The notes under the pieces are model-generated. The model saw nothing but the letters and a program-made list of their open reading frames with translations. It was not told the DNA's origin and did not search any database. This document shows positions 12,257-17,844 of a DNA stretch of 32,154 bases, in pieces. The position numbers and the translations under genes are program-made. How positions within the stretch are numbered: position 1 is the first letter of the stretch; each line of letters opens with the position of its first letter. This stretch comes from a virus: positions 1 to 32,154 of IMG/VR virus record IMGVR_UViG_3300033064_007095; one strand, given 5' to 3'.

Positions 12257-13486
12257 TCACTTCACACATTTAAAGTAACTTATAATTTCAAATAAAGCAG
12301 TATCCCGGATTAGTTCGGGATATTTGTCTTTATAATAGTTATCGACATCATCACGTTCGTGGCCCATCAATTCGCGGATCACATCCGGTTCGATCATCAA
12401 TCCTTTAGCAATGTTGGCAAAAGTATGTCGCGCCACTTTTACCCCCATATAGCCACCATCAGGAAGCACTTCGATTTCATGCTTTTGCTGCACATAAATC
12501 AAACCGCGCTGGTAGGTACGGCGAAAGTTCTCATAAGATTCACGATCCTTTTCCCAAGGAAAAACCCATTCGCCAGCTGTGGTATATTTCTTTAATAATA
12601 TTAAAGCTTTAGGATGAATTTTCAAATCAATACGAATGCCAGTGTCGGTTTTGGTCCGTTCAAAAATCACCCGGCCACGCCGAATTTGCTTATTTCTTAA
12701 ATAATATAAATCCACTAAATCACAGCCGCCAAAATAGAATTGCAGTAAAAATAAATCCACATATTTTTGTTTAGCCGATTGCAGATCTAAATGTTCCAGC
12801 TGCCACAATAAATCTTTATTTAGGTACTTCTTTTTATTATCAAAAGATCGCTGTTTTAAGCCGTCAAAAACCTTTGCGAATGGCTTTTTATCTTCCAACT
12901 TATGCACAGCGATTCCTTTATTGTAAATACTTCTTAAAGTTCGAAGGTATAAATGCACCGTGCTTTTACTGTTTCCAATTCCGGTTTGATAATTTTTAAA
13001 TCGGATTAAAACATCATAGTCAAGATCAGCCAATCCCACATTTTTTCCAAATACCGAAAATTGCGAAATCACATTTTCATAAATTTTGTAATTACCTATT
13101 AATTTATTTTGCGCTTGAAGTTCATTTGCTTTACCCAAATTAGCAGCGATCACTTTCATATCCTGGACCAATTTATTGGCAACATCCAAAAACAGCACTT
13201 TTTCATTGTCATCAGCAAAAAGCAAATTATACGCTTTTTCCACATCGGTTTCGCCACTTAAAACAATTTGCCGGGCTCGCAATTTCAAATTCATGATAAT
13301 GGAAGCCAATAAATCAAAATCAGGATGTTTTTCAGAAACCATTTTCGCAGCTTCGTGAAAATAATTTTCTTTACAATAACAAATGTTTTTTCTTTTTCGC
13401 TTTCCAAGGTGCGAAATAATAATAGCCAAAGGATATGAATCGGCAATTTTTTTTTCAAGTGTCATTAAACGTATTTCTATTTTCAT
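12257..13486 (-). CDS. int: Tyrosine-family integrase
   Basis: Site-specific recombinase of 409 residues, usual for Bacteroidota phage and transposon integrases. An arm-binding N-terminus (1-110) and SAM-like core-binding domain (120-215, YENVISQFSVFGKNV…RTLRSIYNK) precede the catalytic domain. Visible residues are K279 (FERTKT), R353 and H354 in KVARHTFANIA, H376 (RELMGH) and nucleophile Y385 (VDNYY). Two departures are seen: the first catalytic Arg is not visible in QFYFGGCDLVDLYYL, where related integrases carry R before G, and the box II His is K350. IntDOT-group enzymes also lack canonical Arg I. The gene lies beside attP and ends flush with the converging gene. Confidence 0.93.
   Translation of the reverse strand: MKIEIRLMTLEKKIADSYPLAIIISHLGKRKRKNICYCKENYFHEAAKMVSEKHPDFDLLASIIMNLKLRARQIVLSGETDVEKAYNLLFADDNEKVLFLDVANKLVQDMKVIAANLGKANELQAQNKLIGNYKIYENVISQFSVFGKNVGLADLDYDVLIRFKNYQTGIGNSKSTVHLYLRTLRSIYNKGIAVHKLEDKKPFAKVFDGLKQRSFDNKKKYLNKDLLWQLEHLDLQSAKQKYVDLFLLQFYFGGCDLVDLYYLRNKQIRRGRVIFERTKTDTGIRIDLKIHPKALILLKKYTTAGEWVFPWEKDRESYENFRRTYQRGLIYVQQKHEIEVLPDGGYMGVKVARHTFANIAKGLMIEPDVIRELMGHERDDVDNYYKDKYPELIRDTALFEIISYFKCVK
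12301..12330 (+). terminator. Possible terminator for the rightward repressor operon, inside int
   Basis: TATCCCG (12301-12307) pairs with CGGGATA (12316-12322) around an 8-nt loop and is followed on the plus strand by TTTGTCTTTAT. It starts 45 bp after the stop of the exported-protein gene and lies inside the 3' end of int. It is the only hairpin near the converging stops. The stem is short and the U-run interrupted. Confidence 0.4.
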
Positions 13487-13579
13487 ATCCTATATCTTTT
13501 AAATTTCAATATGCAAAAAATATGCAAAACAGTGCAAAAAAGTGGCAAAATGTGGAACAAATATACAAATTAAAAATAT

Positions 13580-13615
13580 AAGGGCATAAAAAAACCCACT
13601 GAATTCAGTGGGTTT
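13580..13615 (-). terminator. Terminator downstream of the tRNA-Arg att core
   Basis: A perfect 24-bp palindrome (13592-13615; arms AAACCCACTGAA/TTCAGTGGGTTT) is followed on the minus strand by further T residues and ATGCCC. It lies 5 bp beyond the 3' end of the tRNA segment, in tRNA orientation. It probably serves as the host tRNA's terminator carried by the phage, and also blocks leftward late transcripts from entering int. Confidence 0.85.
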
Positions 13616-13620
13616 GGGTG

Positions 13621-13664
13621 TGAAGGCAGAAGGATTCGAACCTTCGACCGCCTGCTTAGAAGGC
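13621..13664 (-). other. attP core: 3' 44 nt of tRNA-Arg(UCU), not a full tRNA gene
   Basis: Read on the minus strand it fits tRNA positions 30-73 exactly. It gives the end of the anticodon stem, loop CTTCTAA (anticodon TCT), stem GCAGG, variable CGGTC, T-arm GAAGG-TTCGAAT-CCTTC, acceptor strand TGCCTTC and discriminator A. The 5' stem base pairs break down upstream of position 30 (TGTGC opposite GCAGG). Only the 3' part is therefore host-derived, and it would rebuild the host tRNA after integration. CCA is not encoded directly after it. Confidence 0.85.
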
Positions 13665-13746
13665 ACAAGGCTAAACCTTGTAATGTCAATAAAACCAATA
13701 CTTAACAAAGGTAGTGATATTTTTATATGCAATTTATATGCAAATC

Positions 13747-15069
13747 CTACATTTTAAAGATAAAAGGATGATCACTTTTTTGCCCATCTTTATAATAATT
13801 AAATACTACAAAACCACTAATGCTGTTTTTAAAATTGGTTTTTACCCAATTGGATGGTGGCGAAAAGGCCGGAAAGTTTTGGTATAAAAATCGGGTGCTG
13901 GTGGAACTATCAAAAATGTATTGATGCGAATCGCCTTTACCAAATTCAATTTTCATTCCTTTTTTATAGCCAATAAATTCGTCAATGTATTCATTTATTT
14001 TATTGACTTGTTTATCATCCAGCACCGGTTTAAATCCAAATTTAAGGTTTTTTCCATCCTTACCATGCGTTAAAATAAAATAATTATTTGGAGCTTCAAA
14101 GTAATGATCAATAAATTTTCGTTGATTAGTGATCATCACATTGTCCGGATACTTATATTCAATATACGTTTTAAAAGCCGAATTTACGATATATCCAAAA
14201 CTCCCAGCGTGATTGTCATCACATATATTTACACATTCGATTCTCGAATAGTACGGCAATAAACTTTCGATTAATTTTATTTTAAAACGAAGTCCTACAT
14301 CAAAAGCGGTTTGATTGTCCATATTTTGTGGCAAGGAATGACCACCACGAACGGTTTCAGCATTATAGCCATCCATAAAATCACCCAGTTCGTGGATCAA
14401 TAAACGGTTCGAATTCTGATGATTCACGGTCCAAGTGACCATGTCCTTTAAACGTTTATTTAATTCAGCTTCATTCCATTCGCCTGGATAAAGTGTGAAT
14501 CCATCCGGATTGACATTCATTCCAACATGCACATCAGCATATGCCAAACGATCAAATGCAGCTGAAAATTCAGTTTTGGCCGTAGCCTTCACTTTTATCG
14601 CCTTGATTTTATCTTTAAAAATGGAAGTGAAATCAATTTCAATCAATTCTTTATCCGGTTCAGATTCAAAGAAAGCAATGTTATAATATGGCGTGCCAGT
14701 GTGTGACACTAGTTTAAATGATTTTACTTTGTCGAAATCCAATTGGTAAAACTGGCAATATTTTTCAATATCCATAATCCCGCCGGATGGCGAAATGGCT
14801 GTAAATCCTTTGTGACCAAAATACTGATTGGTATCGGTGCTGGTTGTATTTTGCAAATCAGGATCATTGGTTTTCGGTTCCTGGTCCGTAATGATCAAAC
14901 GCGCTTTTTTTCGATTGATATAGCGCGCAAAATTTTCTGTTAATGCATAATTGAAATCGATATTATGCTTTTTAAAAATTTTCTTTGCTGCCAAAGTGCA
15001 ATTTGTAGCTGAATCAGCAGCGTAAATTTCTTTGATTTCTACATCATAAACGGACCATTTTGAAATCAT
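13747..15069 (-). CDS. Calcineurin-like metallophosphoesterase (440 aa)
   Basis: A two-metal phosphoesterase fold begins near residue 175. The motifs are ADVHVG (D179-x-H181), LGDFMDG (G229-D230…D233), CDDNHAG (N286-H287) and ILTHGKDG (H335), with GDSHQY near 373. The first ~170 residues are an extra domain containing a predicted helix-turn-helix-like start (AADSATNCTLAAKKIFKKHN). Phage members act on nucleic acids or nucleotides, but the substrate here is unknown. It is the last gene of the late operon before attP, a common position for late-acquired accessory genes. No terminator is visible between its stop and attP. Confidence 0.8.
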   Translation of the reverse strand: MISKWSVYDVEIKEIYAADSATNCTLAAKKIFKKHNIDFNYALTENFARYINRKKARLIITDQEPKTNDPDLQNTTSTDTNQYFGHKGFTAISPSGGIMDIEKYCQFYQLDFDKVKSFKLVSHTGTPYYNIAFFESEPDKELIEIDFTSIFKDKIKAIKVKATAKTEFSAAFDRLAYADVHVGMNVNPDGFTLYPGEWNEAELNKRLKDMVTWTVNHQNSNRLLIHELGDFMDGYNAETVRGGHSLPQNMDNQTAFDVGLRFKIKLIESLLPYYSRIECVNICDDNHAGSFGYIVNSAFKTYIEYKYPDNVMITNQRKFIDHYFEAPNNYFILTHGKDGKNLKFGFKPVLDDKQVNKINEYIDEFIGYKKGMKIEFGKGDSHQYIFDSSTSTRFLYQNFPAFSPPSNWVKTNFKNSISGFVVFNYYKDGQKSDHPFIFKM

Positions 15070-15097
15070 AACTACTATTTTTTACTTAAAAATCAAC

Positions 15098-15580
15098 TTA
15101 CAATACGGTATTTTTTTTAACGTACAAATACAATAAAAACAAAGCCAAAGAAAAAATCAAAACCACACCGCCCATGATATACAGGATAAAACTACTATCG
15201 AAATTTTCTGTTTTGGTGGATTCTTTATCTTTAATTGATTGTTTAAACTCGCGGTTTTCTTTTTTTATTTCTTCGATTGCGGAGGCAAAACAATCAATTG
15301 ATGCAATGGCACCATTAGAAGCATATACAGTTTTTATCGTGGTTCCCTGGCGATTTGTACGATAAATGGTCGTGTCTTTATAGATCACATTCGGAATTTC
15401 GTAGCGCACCGTATCGCCTTTGCGAAAGGTTTTGGTTTCAATATTTTCTTTGTAGTCAGTATCGACTTTTGTTTTAATCGCTTCTTTCTGAATATCACAA
15501 GAGCACAGCAGCAAAAGAAGTAGTATTGCAATCACAATATTTTTCCAGTAATCGTAAAACAAAGATTTTATAATTTCCAT
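15098..15580 (-). CDS. Candidate unimolecular spanin: lipoprotein with C-terminal membrane anchor (160 aa)
   Basis: Starts MEIIKSLFYDYWKNIVIAIL at 15580. Residues 14-28 form a signal ending LLLLLCSC (lipobox, acylated C28). A periplasmic stretch follows with helical region IEEIKKENREFKQSIKDKES, then a C-terminal transmembrane segment (about 130-153: YIMGGVVLIFSLALFLLYLY). An outer-membrane lipid anchor plus inner-membrane C-terminus in one protein is the topology of u-spanins such as T1 gp11, which fuse the two membranes at lysis. The frame extends to 15679, but those codons overlap the 54-residue gene, so 15580 is preferred. Confidence 0.65.
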   Translation of the reverse strand: MEIIKSLFYDYWKNIVIAILLLLLLCSCDIQKEAIKTKVDTDYKENIETKTFRKGDTVRYEIPNVIYKDTTIYRTNRQGTTIKTVYASNGAIASIDCFASAIEEIKKENREFKQSIKDKESTKTENFDSSFILYIMGGVVLIFSLALFLLYLYVKKNTVL

Positions 15581-15581
15581 A

Positions 15582-15746
15582 TTACAATATTTTATTATAG
15601 AAAGTCCTTGTTTCAAAGTTGAAATATGGGTTTTCCATTTCTTCCTTTCGTACTTCTTCAATAGCGATCTCGCCTTCATTTAAGATAGGATCTTCAATAG
15701 TTGCGTATAATTCTTTCCCTTCTGTATTTAATATTGTATGTATCAT
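15582..15746 (-). CDS. Small acidic hypothetical protein (54 aa)
   Basis: ATG at 15746 (MIHTILNTEGKELYATIEDP), stop TAA at 15582, one base before the spanin ATG. The middle is acidic (LNEGEIAIEEVRKEEME) and the end aromatic (PYFNFETRTFYNKIL). It fits exactly between the collagen-like gene, whose stop is at 15748, and the spanin candidate. That fit supports it being a real, co-translated gene. Function unknown. The lysis and tail-appendage neighbours suggest a late role. Confidence 0.6.
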   Translation of the reverse strand: MIHTILNTEGKELYATIEDPILNEGEIAIEEVRKEEMENPYFNFETRTFYNKIL

Positions 15747-15747
15747 A

Positions 15748-16581
15748 TTAATTTGTTACTTTAAATGCTCGTAAAGTGGTTGAATCTCCTAAACTTGATT
15801 GTTGTGCTGAAATAAATAAATAAATAATTGCCGATGTGTTAAAAGCGACATTAACTTCATCAGCACTTGCAACAGATTCGTCAGATTGGACACTAACTGT
15901 AGCAGATGCCAATCTAATTGTACCTGAATTAATAACTGGATTTCTAACCATAATATAAGCATCTGTTGCCGTAATTGCTAAATAAGAAGATAAGAGAGTT
16001 GAAGTTGCAAAGTTATTTGTAATATTAAATCTTAACCTAACAGTTGACTGCGAGGAATCTCCAGTTTTACTCATTCTTATTTTAAAATTTGGCATACAAC
16101 TACTTGGAAAAGCATTTGAAGGAATTTCAAATGTTGACAAAAGTGTTTCTGCTACCGTTCCTGTCACTGTCGAATTTGGAAAGGCATTTATTATAGTGTT
16201 TGTGCCAGAAGCGCCTTGAATGCCTTGGATTCCTTGGCTTCCAGTATCACCTTTTACTCCAGCTAAACCTTGTATTCCTTGGATTCCTTGGCTTCCGGTA
16301 TCTCCCTTAACTCCAGGCAAACCTTGGCTTCCAGTATCACCTTTTACTCCAGCTAAGCCTTGTATTCCTTGGATTCCTTGGCTTCCGGTATCTCCTTTTA
16401 CCCCAGGCAAACCTTGGCTTCCAGTATCACCTTTTACTCCAGCTAAACCTTGTATTCCTTGGATTCCGGTATCGCCTTTTTGACCCTGAACACCAAACTC
16501 CGCGATTTCAATCGTAACCGGTGATATGTTTTCGGTGATATCTATATTTACATCCTCAATAATTTCAGTGATTGTGATCAT
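15748..16581 (-). CDS. Collagen-like phage appendage protein (277 aa)
   Basis: The N-terminus (residues 1-30) should attach to the particle. Residues about 32-125 are an uninterrupted Gly-X-Y series (GQKGDTGIQGIQGLAGVKGD…) expected to form a collagen triple helix. The C-terminal 150 residues (STVTGTVAETLLSTFEIPSN, then strands ending TTLRAFKVTN) are a beta-rich trimeric head domain, the likely receptor or surface-binding tip. The repeats are coded by 90-bp tandem units. It overlaps the upstream structural gene by 4 bp and lies just after the endolysin gene. It probably decorates tail tip or fibre. Confidence 0.8.
   Translation of the reverse strand: MITITEIIEDVNIDITENISPVTIEIAEFGVQGQKGDTGIQGIQGLAGVKGDTGSQGLPGVKGDTGSQGIQGIQGLAGVKGDTGSQGLPGVKGDTGSQGIQGIQGLAGVKGDTGSQGIQGIQGASGTNTIINAFPNSTVTGTVAETLLSTFEIPSNAFPSSCMPNFKIRMSKTGDSSQSTVRLRFNITNNFATSTLLSSYLAITATDAYIMVRNPVINSGTIRLASATVSVQSDESVASADEVNVAFNTSAIIYLFISAQQSSLGDSTTLRAFKVTN
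16211..16480 (-). repeat. 90-bp tandem repeats encoding the collagen-like stalk
   Basis: Nearly three copies of a 90-bp (30-residue) unit, with identical blocks 90 bp apart at 16271, 16361 and, shortened, 16451. Each holds two 36-54-bp sub-blocks coding GVKGDTGSQG. Near identity at DNA level suggests recent expansion, and copy number can change by slippage or recombination. Short reads could also miscount it. Confidence 0.85.
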
Positions 16582-16901
16582 GTGGTTTGGTCTTGTGTGA
16601 TTAAAATAGATCCTTCAAAGTAGGTGGTGACATCGCCGGTGCTATCCGTGATTTGTAAATCGTAAACATAAACAGCCGGTTTAAAATCTAAAATTTTTTT
16701 GGACATAATAACCAAGCCAGCTGTTGCATCGGTCACGAGAAAGCTATCGTCCACCGTGCTCCACTCGAATGCTAGGCTAGAAGCTCCAGGCAACCTAAAC
16801 TGCATTTTGATGATGGCATCTGTAATATCGAAAGCGAAATCGATTTGTCGCGCTCTAAAGGTGTCGCCTTTTCGGTGGTTTGGGAAATTGTATGTGGTCA
16901 T
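16578..16901 (-). CDS. Tail fibre/baseplate-associated beta protein (107 aa)
   Basis: Starts MTTYNFPNHRKGDTFRARQI. Strand-rich, with the order F-x-F-D-I…IKMQFRLPGASSLAFEWSTV…FKPAVYVYDLQITDSTGDVT and a final TYFEGSILITQDQT. This pattern (kGDtf…yDLQ…GtwlItqDvT) is seen in small phage tail proteins with a BppU-N-like or Ig-like fold that precede fibre genes. It overlaps the collagen-like gene by 4 bp, so it is probably that protein's adaptor (inference). Confidence 0.65.
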   Translation of the reverse strand: MTTYNFPNHRKGDTFRARQIDFAFDITDAIIKMQFRLPGASSLAFEWSTVDDSFLVTDATAGLVIMSKKILDFKPAVYVYDLQITDSTGDVTTYFEGSILITQDQTT

Positions 16902-16905
16902 TGGA

Positions 16906-17463
16906 TTAATTATTTAGTATTGATTTCCATTTTAATAAGCATTCTTTTCGATCTGCCAAGCCATTACTTCCGCCGTTAATTTTAAGAGTAATGCTTGTGA
17001 TATTATCGGCATCAGCTAAAGCGTTTAATTTATTTTTATTCCAAAACCACAATGCCGAAATCATCGCATTTGCTTCATTTAACAACAGATCAGGATTTGC
17101 AAAACAATCTAATCGAGCATCTTTTGATAATAGTAAATAATTGTCTTTGCCAGTTATTTGAATAAAGCCACGACCTCGATATTTCCAGCCATCGCCGCTT
17201 TCATTATTGCCATTTCCCATCCGCATGGAATAAACAATATTGGCAATTTGAACCGGTTTGTTTGCGTATCTATTGGCCATTGTCGGTATAGGAAAGTATT
17301 TTTTAAAAGTTGTTCCTAAAGCTTTGGCACTATAATTGAAATTTTCGGCAATGGGTTTCAATCCGCTTTCGTGTTCGATTTGGGCCATAAAGTGCGCTAT
17401 ACGCAAATCAGTGTTCACATAATATGAATCAAAAAGTGTCTTATATTTTTCGTTCAAATTCAT
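16906..17463 (-). CDS. Endolysin, glycoside hydrolase family 19
   Basis: Peptidoglycan-cleaving lysis enzyme (chitinase-like GH19 fold), 185 residues with only the catalytic domain. The two catalytic acids are visible as AQIEHESG (E32) and AENFNYSA (E40). The family signature GWKYRGRGFIQITGKDNY is at 92-109, and ALWFWNKNKLNALAD follows at the usual distance. It has no signal peptide, so release to the periplasm needs a holin. The holin-like gene directly upstream overlaps its start by 1 bp. Confidence 0.92.
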   Translation of the reverse strand: MNLNEKYKTLFDSYYVNTDLRIAHFMAQIEHESGLKPIAENFNYSAKALGTTFKKYFPIPTMANRYANKPVQIANIVYSMRMGNGNNESGDGWKYRGRGFIQITGKDNYLLLSKDARLDCFANPDLLLNEANAMISALWFWNKNKLNALADADNITSITLKINGGSNGLADRKECLLKWKSILNN

Positions 17464-17816
17464 TACTTTATTGATTTTTTTAGTGTATCGAAAGCCAATT
17501 TTAAAGCGTCATGTTCTTTTTGCAGATCATTAAATTTCTTTTCCCAATTCTCTGAAGCTTGCGTTATAACTCCATTTCTAACATTCAATTCGAGAACTTC
17601 TTGGCGCAATCCTTGTACATCTAATAAAACTGCTTCGTACTGTTGTTTGTATTGAAGCGCGAACGTTTCATACATCCCTTGTATGGTCACTGTAGCATCT
17701 GCATTTTCTTTTTTTAGGCTAACGTTTGCCTTTTGTTTCCCGCCAAATATCCAAGCAATAGGAATTGATATTGAGGTCAATAGTAGCTGCCAGTTTTCAA
17801 GAAGGAATGGTATCAT
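17463..17816 (-). CDS. Holin-like single-span membrane protein with coiled coil (117 aa)
   Basis: The N-terminus MIPFLLENWQLLLTSISIPI then AWIFGGKQK is one membrane span. The rest is a long charged helix (VQGLRQEVLELNVRNGVITQ, FNDLQKEHDALKLAFDTLKK) predicted as a coiled coil. It overlaps the endolysin gene by 1 bp, the classical holin position. The topology would equally suit an inner-membrane spanin partner, but a one-gene spanin candidate exists downstream, so I favour holin or lysis regulator. No family is recognised with certainty. Confidence 0.6.
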   Translation of the reverse strand: MIPFLLENWQLLLTSISIPIAWIFGGKQKANVSLKKENADATVTIQGMYETFALQYKQQYEAVLLDVQGLRQEVLELNVRNGVITQASENWEKKFNDLQKEHDALKLAFDTLKKSIK

Positions 17817-17844
17817 TGAATTATAATTTTATTGTGTTATATGT

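Larger units (their letters stand above)
13510..13745. other. attP site: core plus flanking arm-type repeats
   Basis: The core is the tRNA fragment at 13621-13664. On the int side four direct repeats, TATGCAAAA (13510, 13521), AGTGCAAAA (13531) and GTGGCAAAA (13542), are spaced 10-11 bp. On the far side TATGCAATT (13726) and TATGCAAAT (13737) are spaced 11 bp, in the same orientation. Helical-phase repeats on both sides of a core are the hallmark of integrase arm sites. ACAAGG/CCTTGT (13665-13681, 5-bp spacer) is an inverted repeat touching the core. The 260-bp gap between int and the phosphoesterase gene has no coding role. Confidence 0.8.

Noticed and set aside
13621-13664. Functional phage tRNA-Arg gene
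   Set aside because: Only positions 30-73 are present; upstream bases do not form the anticodon stem, D-arm or acceptor partner.
13499-13732. 77-codon minus-strand frame through attP
   Set aside because: It translates tRNA sequence, terminator and arm repeats; the composition is not protein-like.
15581-15679. N-terminal extension of the spanin candidate to 15679
   Set aside because: It would place 33 residues before the lipoprotein signal and lies out of frame over the 54-residue gene, which ends one base before the ATG at 15580.
16211-16480. Possible CRISPR array
   Set aside because: The repeats are in frame, 90 bp, without spacers, and code collagen-like triplets.
16220-16483. Plus-strand frame rich in PWIPWLPVSPF repeats
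   Set aside because: It is the antisense reading of the collagen-like GXY repeats.
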